A stretch of DNA of 60,751 nt from Micromonospora yasonensis (GTDB lineage Bacteria; Actinomycetota; Actinomycetes; Mycobacteriales; Micromonosporaceae), in assembly GCF_026013475.1 (NCBI RefSeq), contig NZ_JAPDPH010000012.1, forward strand, positions 1 through 60,751, read 5' to 3'. A model generated the notes under the pieces. The model did not search any database and had not been told where the DNA came from. It saw nothing but the letters and a program-made list of their open reading frames with translations. The position numbers and the translations under genes were made by a program. Of the stretch, positions 32,060-41,216 are shown in pieces (within the stretch, counting starts at the first letter, position 1; the number at the start of each line of letters is the position of its first letter).

Positions 32060-32998
32060 GTGCGTGACATTGCCGTGTTCAGCGGGACCGCCCACCCTGA
32101 CCTCGCCGCCGAGATCTGCGCCCACCTCGGCGTGCCGTTGCACCCGGTGCGGGTGTCCCGGTTCGCCAACGACTGCCTCGAGGTGCAGTTGCAGGCGAAC
32201 TGCCGGGAGCGCGACGTCTTCCTGATCCAGCCACTGGTGCCCCCGGTGCAGGAGCACCTGGTCGAGCTGCTGCTCATGATCGACGCGGCCCGGGGCGCGT
32301 CGGCCGGCCGGATCACCGTGGTGCTGCCGCACTACGCGTACGCCCGCTCGGACAAGAAGGATGCGCCGCGCATCTCGATCGGCGGCCGGCTGGTGGCCGA
32401 TCTGCTCACTTCCGCCGGCGCGCACCGGGTCCTCGCCATGACCCTGCACTCGCCGCAGGTGCACGGCTTCTTCAGCGTCCCGGTGGACCACCTGCACGCG
32501 CTGCGCGAGCTGGCTGCCCATTTCAAGGGGTACGACCTCAGCAACGCGGTGGTGGTCTCGCCGGACCTGGGCAACGCCAAGGAGGCCGCCGCGTTCGCCC
32601 GGATGCTCGGCACCCCGGTGGCCGCCGGCGCCAAGCAGCGGTTCAGCGACGACCGGGTCACGATCAGCACGGTGATCGGCGACGTGGCCGACCGGGACGT
32701 GATCGTGCTGGACGACGAGATCGCCAAGGGCAGCACGGTGATCGAGCTGATGGCCCACCTGCGCGAGCGGAAGGTCCGCTCGATCCGGCTGGCCTGCACC
32801 CACGGCCTCTTCTCCAGCGGGGCGCTGGAGCGGCTCAGCGCGCAGGACGGGGTGCTGGAGATCGTCTGCACGAACACCGTGCCGATCCCGGAGGAGAAGC
32901 GGGTGCCGAAGCTCGAGGTGCTCTCGGTGGCGCCCGCGCTCGCCGAGGCGATGCGGCGGATCCACAACGGTGAGTCGGTGAGCGCCCTCTTCGGGTGA
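32060..32998 (+). CDS. Ribose-phosphate pyrophosphokinase paralogue
   Basis: A 312-residue class I PRPP-synthetase relative: [39 protein letters not shown], and a PRPP loop [14 protein letters not shown]. The loop differs from the usual DDxIDTGGT, and the LHA-type flag is [11 protein letters not shown]. Conserved catalytic basic residues (RSDKK) remain. It may make PRPP or be a regulatory paralogue; the housekeeping prs would be expected elsewhere. GTG at 32060. Confidence 0.8.
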   Translation: MRDIAVFSGTAHPDLAAEICAHLGVPLHPVRVSRFANDCLEVQLQANCRERDVFLIQPLVPPVQEHLVELLLMIDAARGASAGRITVVLPHYAYARSDKKDAPRISIGGRLVADLLTSAGAHRVLAMTLHSPQVHGFFSVPVDHLHALRELAAHFKGYDLSNAVVVSPDLGNAKEAAAFARMLGTPVAAGAKQRFSDDRVTISTVIGDVADRDVIVLDDEIAKGSTVIELMAHLRERKVRSIRLACTHGLFSSGALERLSAQDGVLEIVCTNTVPIPEEKRVPKLEVLSVAPALAEAMRRIHNGESVSALFG

Positions 32999-33012
32999 GC
33001 CGGCCGGCCGGG

Positions 33013-33480
33013 TCAGGCCTCGGCGGGGCGCCTGGCGTGCTGCCGGACGGCCAGCGCGGCGGTGATCCGGACGATGGTGCCCGCCTCGCCGGTCTCCACC
33101 GCCATCGTGTCGCTCAGCTCCCGGGCCAGCCAGAGGCCCCAGCCGCCGGCGGTGTCCGGGGCGGGACGGTTGCGCTCGCTGAGCCGCTGGGTGCTGATCC
33201 CGTGGCCGTGGTCGGCGACCTCGCAGACCAGCTCCCCGTCCGCACACCAGAGGCGCAGCCAGCCCCGGCCGCCGCCGTGTCGTACCGCGTTGGTGATCAG
33301 CTCGTTGACCGCCAGCACGAAGTCGTCCAACCGCTGGCCGCTCAGCCCCGAGGCGTGTGCGCAGGAGGTGACCGAGTGCCGAAGCTCGGTCACCTGGGCC
33401 TGGTCGAAGGCCTCGGCGACGAGGAGGGAAGGTTCGATGGGCACAACCGTACGCGGTGCGGGGGGTTCTGCGTTCGTCAT
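33013..33480 (-). CDS. HATPase_c_2 (RsbW-like) ATP-binding regulatory protein
   Basis: A 155-residue GHKL-type ATPase domain. N box VLAVNELITNAVRHG, G1 box VADHGHGIS, and a G2-like GGWGLWLARELSD. Such stand-alone domains act as anti-sigma kinases or partner switches. It ends 15 bp from the convergent PRPP-synthetase gene. No sigma-B type factor is visible nearby, but another HATPase protein with a STAS domain is at 36035-36853. Confidence 0.85.
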   Translation of the reverse strand: MTNAEPPAPRTVVPIEPSLLVAEAFDQAQVTELRHSVTSCAHASGLSGQRLDDFVLAVNELITNAVRHGGGRGWLRLWCADGELVCEVADHGHGISTQRLSERNRPAPDTAGGWGLWLARELSDTMAVETGEAGTIVRITAALAVRQHARRPAEA

Positions 33481-33594
33481 GGCCCCGTCCCGGCGGTTGA
33501 TCTCGACGATTTTCGCGGCATTTCCACCGTACGTCAGGGTTTCCTACGCCGCACAATAGGCAGTCCGTGGGCGGGTTGTGGCAGGGTGTCGCCC

Positions 33595-34719
33595 ATGCCG
33601 TCGTCCCCGGGTGGCCTGGAGGTTCCGCTCTGGCGGTCCATCGCGGTGTTCCGCTTCGCCTCGCTGGCGTACGTGGGCGTGCTGGTCCTCCGCGACGGCC
33701 ACCGGTACGCGCACCCGATCGCCGCCGGCGGCGTACTCCTGCTGATGCTGGCCTGGACCGGGGTGACCGCGGCCGGCTACGCGCGCCCGGCCGGGCGGCG
33801 CTGGCCGCTGCTCCTGGCCGACCTCGGCGTGGTCCTGGCGATCATGCTGGCCACCCCGTGGGTGATCGGTCGCGCGGCGCTCGCCGCCGGCGTGCCCACC
33901 CTGACCGTCGCCTGGCTGGCCGGTCCGGTGTTGGCCTGGGCGGTCTCCGGCGGCCGGCGGCGTGGCGCGGTCGCCGCCCTGATCCTCGGCGCGGCCGACC
34001 TGGCCACCCGGGAGCGGATCAGCCAGTCCTCGCTCACCGGGGTGATCCTGATGCTGCTCGCCGGCGTGGTGGTCGGGCACGTGGCCCGGCTCGCGGTCAT
34101 CGCCGAGGAGCGGCTGCAACGGGCGGTGGAGCTGGAGGCGGCGACCCGGGAGCGGGAGCGGCTGGCCCGCGACATCCACGACTCGGTGCTCCAGGTGCTG
34201 TCCCTGGTGCAGCGGCGCGGCGCCCAGCTGGACGGCGAGGCGGGCGAGCTGGCCCGGCTGGCCGGCGAGCAGGAGGCCGCCCTCCGCGCGCTGATCGGCC
34301 GCGCGGGCGCCGCGCCCGTCGAGGACGGCGACGTCCGCGACCTGCGCGACCTGCTCGACCGGTACGCCTCGGCGGCGGTCCAGGTGGCTGCGCCGGCCAC
34401 CCCGGTGCCGCTGCCCGGCCGGGTGGCCGGCGAGCTGGCCGCCGCGGTCGGGGCGGCCCTGGACAACGTGGCCCGGCACGCCGGCGGGCGGGCCTGGGTG
34501 CTGATCGAGGACGAGGGGGAGACGGTGACCGTCTCGGTACGCGACGAGGGGCCGGGGATCCCGGAGGGGCGGCTCGCCGAGGCCGCCGCCCAGGGCCGGC
34601 TCGGGGTGGCCCAGTCGATCCGGGGCCGGATGGCGGACCTGGGCGGCGAGGTGCGTATCGCCTCCGCCGTTGGCACCGGCACGGATATCGAGCTGAGGGT
34701 GCCGAGGAGGGGGCGGTGA
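33595..34719 (+). CDS. Sensor histidine kinase (NarL-type partner)
   Basis: A 374-residue membrane kinase with about five N-terminal helices (residues 15-160), then a HisKA_3 dimerisation helix RLARDIHDSVLQVLSLVQRR (H at about 194) and an HATPase_c domain (VGAALDNVARHA, DEGPGIPEG, GRLGVAQSIRGRM). It should autophosphorylate and pass phosphate to the response regulator encoded next (GTGA overlap). The sensor input is within the membrane; no ligand domain is recognisable. Confidence 0.88.
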   Translation: MPSSPGGLEVPLWRSIAVFRFASLAYVGVLVLRDGHRYAHPIAAGGVLLLMLAWTGVTAAGYARPAGRRWPLLLADLGVVLAIMLATPWVIGRAALAAGVPTLTVAWLAGPVLAWAVSGGRRRGAVAALILGAADLATRERISQSSLTGVILMLLAGVVVGHVARLAVIAEERLQRAVELEAATRERERLARDIHDSVLQVLSLVQRRGAQLDGEAGELARLAGEQEAALRALIGRAGAAPVEDGDVRDLRDLLDRYASAAVQVAAPATPVPLPGRVAGELAAAVGAALDNVARHAGGRAWVLIEDEGETVTVSVRDEGPGIPEGRLAEAAAQGRLGVAQSIRGRMADLGGEVRIASAVGTGTDIELRVPRRGR

Positions 34720-35363
34720 GCATCCGGGTGATGGTGGTCGACGACCACCCGATGTGGCGCGAGGGCGTCGCGCGGGACCTCACCGAGGCCGGGTACGAGG
34801 TGGTGGCGACCAGTGGGGAGGGCCGGCAGGCGGTGCGGGTGGCCCCGGCGGCCCGCCCCGACGTGGTGGTGCTCGACCTCCAGTTGCCCGACATCTCGGG
34901 GGTGGCGGTGATCCAGGGACTGCGCGCGGCGCTGCCGGCGGTCCGGGTGCTGATGCTGTCGGCCAGCGGTGAACCGCAGAGCGTGCTGGACGCGGTCAAG
35001 GCCGGTGCCACCGGCTATCTGGTGAAGTCGGCCGCGCCGGCCGAGTTCCTGGAGGCGGTGCGTCGCACGGCGGCCGGCGAGCCGGTCTTCACGCCGGGCC
35101 TGGCCGGCCTGGTGCTCGGAGAGTACCGGCGGCTGGCGGCCGGGCAGGTTGCCCCGGACGACGCGGCGCCCCGGCTCACCGAGCGGGAGACCGAGGTGCT
35201 GCGCCTGGTCGCCAAGGGCCTGTCGTACAAGCAGATCGCCGAGCGGCTCGGGCTCTCCCACCGGACGGTGCAGAACCACGTGCAGAACACGCTCGGCAAG
35301 CTCCAGCTCCACAACCGGGTCGAGCTGACCCGCTACGCCATCGAGCGGGGCCTGGACGACTGA
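34716..35363 (+). CDS. NarL/LuxR-type response regulator
   Basis: A 215-residue regulator. The receiver domain has acidic D9 D10 and phospho-acceptor D54 (VVVLDLQLPD), and the LuxR-type HTH is at about 150-210 (LTERETEVLRLVAKGLSYKQ, HRTVQNHVQNTLGKLQ). Coupled to the kinase upstream. The targets are unknown. Confidence 0.92.
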   Translation: MSIRVMVVDDHPMWREGVARDLTEAGYEVVATSGEGRQAVRVAPAARPDVVVLDLQLPDISGVAVIQGLRAALPAVRVLMLSASGEPQSVLDAVKAGATGYLVKSAAPAEFLEAVRRTAAGEPVFTPGLAGLVLGEYRRLAAGQVAPDDAAPRLTERETEVLRLVAKGLSYKQIAERLGLSHRTVQNHVQNTLGKLQLHNRVELTRYAIERGLDD

Positions 35364-35375
35364 GCGGCTGAGCGG

Positions 35376-35948
35376 TCAGGTCGCCTCCGGCGGTCGGGTC
35401 TCGTGGATGGCCAGCTCCTCCGCGGTCGCCCCGCCCCCGGCCGCGCCCGCGTCGTATGCGACGTTGTCGGTCTCCTGGTCGGTGTGCGCGCCCTCGTCCG
35501 GCTCGACCAGCCGGCCCACCTCGTGGTCGGCGACCGCGCCGAGCTGGCCGTGGTCGTAGATCGAGACCGGCGAGTGCGGGTCGGAGGTGGGCCCCGGGTC
35601 GATCACGTCGGCGTCGAGCTGGGCCTGCGCGGCGGCCTCCTCGCTGTCCGCCTCGGCGGCGATGTCCGGGTCGACCGGGCCGGCGAGCGGATCGTCGGCG
35701 GACCGCTCGTACTGCTCCCGCTGGAGCTTGTAGTCCAGCGACTCGCCGTCGAGCTGCTCCTCGGCGGTGGTCCCGTACCGGTCCACGGCCACTGGAGTGC
35801 GGTCGCCGGGCAGCTGGGCCGGCTCCGGGCCGTCCGCCTCGCGCCCGGTCCGGACGTCGTCGTCGGCGGTCGAGTCGTCGTCGGCGGTGTCGGGCAGGCC
35901 CTCCGCCTCCGGGTCGGACACGGGGGTGGGGTAGTCGTCGTCGCGCAT
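35376..35948 (-). CDS. DUF5709 acidic protein
   Basis: A 190-residue, very acidic, probably disordered protein (MRDDDYPTPVSDPEAEGLPD), with the DUF5709 core ESLDYKLQREQYERSADDPL and a C-terminal EVGRLVEPDEGAHTDQETDN. Found widely in actinobacteria with no known role. It is convergent with the response regulator. Confidence 0.82.
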   Translation of the reverse strand: MRDDDYPTPVSDPEAEGLPDTADDDSTADDDVRTGREADGPEPAQLPGDRTPVAVDRYGTTAEEQLDGESLDYKLQREQYERSADDPLAGPVDPDIAAEADSEEAAAQAQLDADVIDPGPTSDPHSPVSIYDHGQLGAVADHEVGRLVEPDEGAHTDQETDNVAYDAGAAGGGATAEELAIHETRPPEAT

Positions 35949-36034
35949 GAGTGGTCACTACCCGCTGGACTCGGCGCATTAACCGCGTCCGGTGGGGTGG
36001 ATCGGGAGGAAGAGGGCCAAAAGGGCTGGCCCGG

Positions 36035-36853
36035 TCAGCTGCGGAGCGCCGCCTCGTCCTCGGCGTGCAGGACGCACCAGACCACCTTGCCGTTCGGTAG
36101 CGGGGTGCTGCCCCAGCGCCGGGCCACCGTGTCGATGAGCAGCAGCCCGCGACCTCCGGCGGAGTTCACCGGCGCCAGGCCGGCGTACGCGGGCTGCCGG
36201 CCGGAGTGGTCGCGTACCGCCAGGTGCAGCGTGCCGTTGTCGGGCGCGACCCGGACGGTCATCGGCGTACCGGCGTGGGCGACCACGTTGTTGACCATCT
36301 CGGTGACCGCGATGCAGGCCGGCTCGGCCAGGTCCGGCACGCCCCACCGGCCGCAGCCGTCGGTGACCAGCGCCCGCGCCTCCCGGGCCGCCGCCACCAC
36401 CGGCGGCAGGTCAGCGGCCAGCACCGCCGCCAGCGGCGCGCCGATCAGCGCGGCCTGCGCCTCGTCCAGCGACGGGTAGACCGGGGCGTCATCGGGGTCG
36501 CCGGCCGGGCTGCGGGCGTCGGTGCCGCGTCCGGCGGCCGGGTCGAGGACGAGCAGACCGGCGGCGGGCCAGTCGGCCACCGTGCGGTGCACCTCGTCGA
36601 TCACCCCGCGGGCGTCCGGCCCGACGATCCGGACCGCGGACAGGTCGACGACCACCGGGCCGGGCCGCTGCCAGAGCCGTGCCAGCAGGGCGTCGCGGAC
36701 GGCGGCCGTCCCGGTCGGGTCGAGGACCCCGGTCAGCCTGACGATCGCGGACGATTCGTCCGCCTCCACCAGGCATCGCACGTCCGTCGGCATGATCTTC
36801 CCATTGTGCATGCCGGCCCGGGGGCGCGCATCCGGCCGGTCGACGTCCATCAT
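36035..36853 (-). CDS. STAS plus HATPase_c fusion (putative anti-sigma switch)
   Basis: A 272-residue two-domain protein. The N-terminal region (about 22-120) looks like a STAS/anti-anti-sigma domain (AIVRLTGVLDPTGTAAVRDA, PVVVDLSAVRIVGPDARGVI). The C-terminal part is an RsbW-like ATPase (ACIAVTEMVNNVVAHAGTPM, AVRDHSGRQP, GGRGLLLIDTVARRWG). Joining both switch functions in one chain is notable. ATG at 36853 with CGGAG upstream overlaps the SDR gene's stop by 4 bp, so it is co-translated with that gene. Confidence 0.82.
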   Translation of the reverse strand: MMDVDRPDARPRAGMHNGKIMPTDVRCLVEADESSAIVRLTGVLDPTGTAAVRDALLARLWQRPGPVVVDLSAVRIVGPDARGVIDEVHRTVADWPAAGLLVLDPAAGRGTDARSPAGDPDDAPVYPSLDEAQAALIGAPLAAVLAADLPPVVAAAREARALVTDGCGRWGVPDLAEPACIAVTEMVNNVVAHAGTPMTVRVAPDNGTLHLAVRDHSGRQPAYAGLAPVNSAGGRGLLLIDTVARRWGSTPLPNGKVVWCVLHAEDEAALRS

Positions 36854-37881
36854 TGCTCCGCTCTCGCTCGTCGGGTCATCGCGGCCAGCGTGCCGACGGC
36901 CGTGCCCGCCGCGGCCAGCCCGAACGCCGCCGTCATCCGGATCAGCTGCCGGCGGCGGCCGTGCCAGCCGCCGGACCGTGCGGCCTCGGCGTCGGGCCGG
37001 AACACGTTCCCGGTGCTGTCCAGGGCCACGCCGGGGCCGAACTGGGTGCGCGTGGTGTACCAGCCGAGTACCCGCTCGACGAGCGCCGGGGCGAGCCGCC
37101 ACTGCAGCCCGAGCAGCCGGGCCGCGCCCCCGGCGTACGCCTCGCGGCGGGGGCGGCGCAGCAGCCGGACGATCGTCTCGGCGACCACCTCCGGCGGGTA
37201 GACCGGCGGGGGCGGGGTCAGCTCCCGCCCGCTGTGGTTGGCGGCATGCCGGAAGAACGGGGTGTCGATGCTGGTCGGCAGCACGGTGCAGATGGAGATG
37301 TTGCCGCGCCCGGTCACCCGCAGCTCCTGCCGGACCGTGTCGGCCAGTCCACGGATGCCGTGCTTGGTCGCGTTGTACGCCGACTGGTAGGGCATGGCCA
37401 CCTCGGCCAGCACCGAGGCGTTGTTGACCAGGACGCCGCCGCCGGCCGCGTCGAGCCAGGGCAGCGCCGCCTTCGTCCCGTACACGGTGCCGAGCAGGTT
37501 CACCGCCACCACCCGGCGGAACTCCTCGACCGGGATCTCGTCGAAGAGCCCGACCGCGGTCACGGCGGCGTTGTTGATCCAGGCGTCGATCCGGCCGAAT
37601 TCGGCCGCCGCCCGCGCCGCGAGCCGGCGCACCGCCTCCGGGTCGGTCACGTCGGTGGGCACCGCCACCGCTCGCCCGCCCAACTCCCGGCAGCGTCCGG
37701 CGACCCGGTGCAGGGCCTCCTCGGTACGGGCCGCCAGCACCACGTCGGCGCCCCGGCGCGCCAGCGCGTACGCCGTGGCCGCGCCGATTCCGCTGGAGGC
37801 GCCGGTGATCACGACGGTGGCGCCGTCGAGGGCGCGGGTGAGAGGCATTCCTGGCCGGTACCCCCGGTCCGGGCCGGTCAT
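36850..37881 (-). CDS. Short-chain dehydrogenase/reductase with C-terminal membrane segment
   Basis: A 343-residue SDR. The cofactor loop TGASSGIG is near residue 26, NNA near 107, and the catalytic YNATK near 168. The C-terminus (about 310-335, MTAAFGLAAAGTAVGTLAAM) is hydrophobic and may anchor it. A second ATG at 37848 could be the true start. It forms an operon with the STAS/HATPase gene. The substrate is unknown. Confidence 0.85.
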   Translation of the reverse strand: MTGPDRGYRPGMPLTRALDGATVVITGASSGIGAATAYALARRGADVVLAARTEEALHRVAGRCRELGGRAVAVPTDVTDPEAVRRLAARAAAEFGRIDAWINNAAVTAVGLFDEIPVEEFRRVVAVNLLGTVYGTKAALPWLDAAGGGVLVNNASVLAEVAMPYQSAYNATKHGIRGLADTVRQELRVTGRGNISICTVLPTSIDTPFFRHAANHSGRELTPPPPVYPPEVVAETIVRLLRRPRREAYAGGAARLLGLQWRLAPALVERVLGWYTTRTQFGPGVALDSTGNVFRPDAEAARSGGWHGRRRQLIRMTAAFGLAAAGTAVGTLAAMTRRARAEQ

Positions 37882-38074
37882 GCCGCCCGGATTGCGGTTG
37901 ATCCCGGACGAATACCAGCAGGAGCCGCGAATCCGACGGAAGGTCAGGCGCAGCAGCCGGCTGCCGGCCCGTCGGTCCGATCCCGATCTGCCAGGTTTCG
38001 ACGCACCGGGGCCGGGTTAATGGGACCCTCTGACCGGAGGACCCACCGCTCCGAAAAACGCATGGAGGTGCACC

Positions 38075-39328
38075 ATGCGCGTCGGCCTTGTGTGCGCGCA
38101 CGCCGGCCCGTCCGTCGACGGCCCCGCCGTCGGCACCCACCAGCACATCGCGCGGGTCGCGGCCGAGCTCTCGGCACGGGGTCACGACGTCCGGGTGTAC
38201 GAGCGGCGCGACGAACCGGGACAGCCCGACGACCGGACGATGGACGGCTACCGGCTGGAGCGGGTGCCCGTCGGCCCGCCCGCCCCGCTGCCCACCGCCG
38301 AGCTGGTGCCGTACGTGGCCGAGTTCGGCGGCTGGCTGGCGCGGCGATGGTCGGGCGACTGGGCGCCGGAGGTGGTGCACGGGCACTACTGGCCCGGCGG
38401 CCTGGCCGCCGCCCACGCGGTACGCGAGACGGACATTCCGGTCGTGCAGACCTTCCATTCGCTCGGCATCGAGCAGCTGCGCCACCTCGGCCGCGGGTAC
38501 GGCGGGCCGGGGGAGCGGATCCCGCTGGAACGGGCGCTGACCCGGGCGGTCGACATCGCGGTCGCCCAGTGCAACGACGAGGTCGACGAGCTGACCCGGA
38601 TGGGCCTGCAACGCACCGCGGTGGCGATGGTGCCGACCGGGGTGGACACCGCCCAGTTCCACCCCGACGGCGAGGCCGCGCCCCGGGACCAGCGGGCCCG
38701 GATCCTCTCCGTCGGCGGGCTCTCGCCCGGGCACGGCCAGGACGACCTGATCCGGGCGATGCGCCTGGTCGGCGACGCGGAGCTGGTGATCGCCGGCGGG
38801 CCGCCCGTGGCAGAGCTGCCCGGCCACGCCGAGGCGCGCCGGCTGCGTGAGTTGGCCGAGCGGACCGGGGTGGCCGAGCAGGTGAAGCTGGTCGGCGCGG
38901 TGCCGCACGACCAGATGGCCACCTGGTACCGCTCCGCCGACGTGGTCGCCTGCACCCCGCACTACTCCTCCGCCGGTCGGGTGTCGCTCGAGGCGATGGC
39001 CTGCGGCGTGCCGGTGGTCGGCTACGCGATGGGCGGCATCGCCGACGCCGTGGTCGACGAGGTGACCGGCAAGCTGGTCCCGCCCGGCGACGTACGCATC
39101 CTCGGGGTCGCCCTGCGCCGGCTGCTCGCCGACAACGCCGGGCGGTTCGCGTACGGGCACGCCGCGGTCGACCGGGTCCGGTGCAGCTACACGTGGGAAC
39201 GGACGGCGGGGGCGCTGGAGCGGCTCTACGAGCGGGTGATCGGCCGCCGCAAGCCGGTCGAGCCGGCCGAGGAGCGCCAGCCCGTCGAGGTGGCCGCCGA
39301 GCAGCGCGGGCCGGTCGAGGCCGCCTGA
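38075..39328 (+). CDS. Glycosyltransferase, GT4-type
   Basis: A 417-residue retaining glycosyltransferase with a GT-B fold: N-terminal VGTHQHIARVAAELSARGHD, acceptor-side VVHGHYWPGGLAAAHAV, donor-side RILSVGGLSPGHGQDDLIRA and the signature RVSLEAMACGVPVVGYAMGG. The C-terminal tail is Glu/Pro-rich and looks disordered. ATG at 38075 with a GGAGGTGC ribosome site. The donor and acceptor are not known. Confidence 0.87.
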   Translation: MRVGLVCAHAGPSVDGPAVGTHQHIARVAAELSARGHDVRVYERRDEPGQPDDRTMDGYRLERVPVGPPAPLPTAELVPYVAEFGGWLARRWSGDWAPEVVHGHYWPGGLAAAHAVRETDIPVVQTFHSLGIEQLRHLGRGYGGPGERIPLERALTRAVDIAVAQCNDEVDELTRMGLQRTAVAMVPTGVDTAQFHPDGEAAPRDQRARILSVGGLSPGHGQDDLIRAMRLVGDAELVIAGGPPVAELPGHAEARRLRELAERTGVAEQVKLVGAVPHDQMATWYRSADVVACTPHYSSAGRVSLEAMACGVPVVGYAMGGIADAVVDEVTGKLVPPGDVRILGVALRRLLADNAGRFAYGHAAVDRVRCSYTWERTAGALERLYERVIGRRKPVEPAEERQPVEVAAEQRGPVEAA

Positions 39329-39347
39329 GGACCGGAGTCGGGCCGGC

Positions 39348-40247
39348 TCAACGGCGGGCCCGGGCGGTGACGCCGGCAGCGATCATCGGGCGCTCCCGTT
39401 CCCCGGCGACCGCGTGGTGGTGCTGCGGCTCCGCGTACCGGGTCAGGCCGACCACGGACACCAGCGTGGCCAGGAAGCCGACCCCGGCCAGCCACTCCCG
39501 GCCGGGCCAGATCCGGTCGTTGAGCAGCAGCAGGCCGATGATCGCCGCGGGCACCGCCCCGGCGGCGTCCATCGCGGCCACCGCCGCGGTGGTGGAGCCG
39601 CGCTGCATGGCCAGCCCGAGCAGCAGTTGCCCGATCACCGAGTGCGCGACCAGCAGGTAGAGCAGCGGGTCCCGGACGAACGCCTCCGCCGTGTCGGCCG
39701 AGGCGAGCGGGCGGGCCGCCACCGCGGCGGCGGAGAACGCCATGCCGGCCAGCGAGCCGAGCGCCACCGAGCCGGGCGCACCGCGCAGCCGGACGGCGAA
39801 GAAGCCGAGGACGGCGATCACCCCCACCGCAGCGGTCAGGCCGATCAGCCCGGCGGCGCCGAGTTGCCGGGACGGCGCCGGCTGGGCGGCCAGCACCAGT
39901 GCGGTGATCCCGCCGAAGAGCAGCACCAGCAGGGCGATCTCGGCGGCCGGCAGGCGCCACTTGAGCACCGCCACCCCGATCATCGCGGTCACCCCGAGCC
40001 CGGCCGCCACGCTGGCCTGGACCAGGAACAGCGGCAGGTCACGGCGGGCCAGGAAGGCCAGTACGAAGCCGGTGACCTGGCACAGCAGCCCGACCAGGTA
40101 GGTGCGGTGGCTGGCCAGCCGGAGCAGCAGCCCCGGGTCGAAGGTGTGGTGCACGGTGGTCCGGGCCGCCGCGACCGACTGGAGCAGGTTGGCGAAGCCG
40201 TACGCGACGATCATCGCCGCGAGGAAGCACCAGCCGGAGGACACCAC
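39348..40247 (-). CDS. DMT/EamA-type membrane transporter
   Basis: A 299-residue integral membrane protein with about nine to ten helices (for example AEIALLVLLFGGITALVLAA and LYLLVAHSVIGQLLLGLAMQ). The layout fits the drug/metabolite transporter superfamily. It follows hisN by 27 bp and is probably the last gene of the aroA-rsgA-hisN operon. Exported compound unknown. Confidence 0.7.
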   Translation of the reverse strand: MVSSGWCFLAAMIVAYGFANLLQSVAAARTTVHHTFDPGLLLRLASHRTYLVGLLCQVTGFVLAFLARRDLPLFLVQASVAAGLGVTAMIGVAVLKWRLPAAEIALLVLLFGGITALVLAAQPAPSRQLGAAGLIGLTAAVGVIAVLGFFAVRLRGAPGSVALGSLAGMAFSAAAVAARPLASADTAEAFVRDPLLYLLVAHSVIGQLLLGLAMQRGSTTAAVAAMDAAGAVPAAIIGLLLLNDRIWPGREWLAGVGFLATLVSVVGLTRYAEPQHHHAVAGERERPMIAAGVTARARR

Positions 40248-40274
40248 CTGGCGAGGATAGAGGCTACCGACCGG

Positions 40275-41093
40275 TCAGTGCTCGGCCGGCCGGCCGAGCC
40301 GGGCCAGGATGTCGTCGTGCAGCGGCCCGTTGGTGGCGATCGCGCTGATCTCGTTCGGACCGGTCCCGGCAGGGGCCGGCCGGCCGTCCAGGGCGGTGAA
40401 GGTGCCCCCGGCCTCGATGACGATCGGCACCAGGGCCGCGATGTCCCAGAGCGACAACTCCGGCTCCACCATCACGTCCAGTGCCCCTTCGGCCAGCAGC
40501 GTGTAGCCGTAGAAGTCGCCGTACGCCCGGCTGCGCCAGGCGTCCCGCATGATCTGGAGCATCGCCGCCAGCCGGCCCGCCGTCTCCCAGCCGCTCAGCG
40601 ACGAGTAGCAGAAGCTGGCGTCGGCCAGGTCGGTCACGCCGGAGACCCGGATCGGCGCGCCGAAGGCCAGGTCAGGGCCGGCGTACGCGCCCGCGCCGCG
40701 GGCGGCCCACCAGCGCCGCCCGAGCGCCGGGGCGGAGACCAGGCCGAGGACCGGGCGGTCCCCCTCCAGCAGGGCGATCAGCGTGGCCCAGATCGGGACC
40801 CCCCGGACGAAGTTCTTCGTGCCGTCGATCGGGTCGACCACCCAGCGCCGCCCGTCCGGGCCGGTCGCCGGCTGCTCGCCGTACTCCTCGCCGAGCAGGC
40901 CGTCGCCCGGGCGGTGGATGGCCAGCAGGGCGCGGATCTCCCGCTCCACGGCGGTGTCCGCGTCGGAGACCGGGGTCAGGTCCGGCTTCGACTCGACCCG
41001 CAGGTCGAGGGCCCGGAAGCGGGACATGGAGACGGCGTCGGCGGCGTCGGCGAGCCGGTGGGCGAGGGCGAGGTCGTCGGCGTACCCGGTCAT
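40275..41093 (-). CDS. hisN: Histidinol-phosphatase (inositol monophosphatase fold)
   Basis: A 272-residue IMPase-family phosphatase. Metal ligands are in GEEYG (68-72) and DPIDGTKNF (87-95), with LWDIAALVPIVIEAGG near the C-terminus. In actinobacteria this neighbourhood (aroA, rsgA, hisN) marks the HisN that completes histidine synthesis. It is downstream of rsgA on the same strand, 123 bp away. Confidence 0.88.
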   Translation of the reverse strand: MTGYADDLALAHRLADAADAVSMSRFRALDLRVESKPDLTPVSDADTAVEREIRALLAIHRPGDGLLGEEYGEQPATGPDGRRWVVDPIDGTKNFVRGVPIWATLIALLEGDRPVLGLVSAPALGRRWWAARGAGAYAGPDLAFGAPIRVSGVTDLADASFCYSSLSGWETAGRLAAMLQIMRDAWRSRAYGDFYGYTLLAEGALDVMVEPELSLWDIAALVPIVIEAGGTFTALDGRPAPAGTGPNEISAIATNGPLHDDILARLGRPAEH

Positions 41094-41216
41094 GGCCCAG
41101 ACGCTAGCGAGGCCGCCGCCGGCCGGGTGGCGCGGGTGCGTCGGCGTCCGCCGATCAGGAACCGGCCGGCGGATCGGCTGAGCCGGTCTTCGTTCGCGAC
41201 TGTGGGGCTCGCAAGC

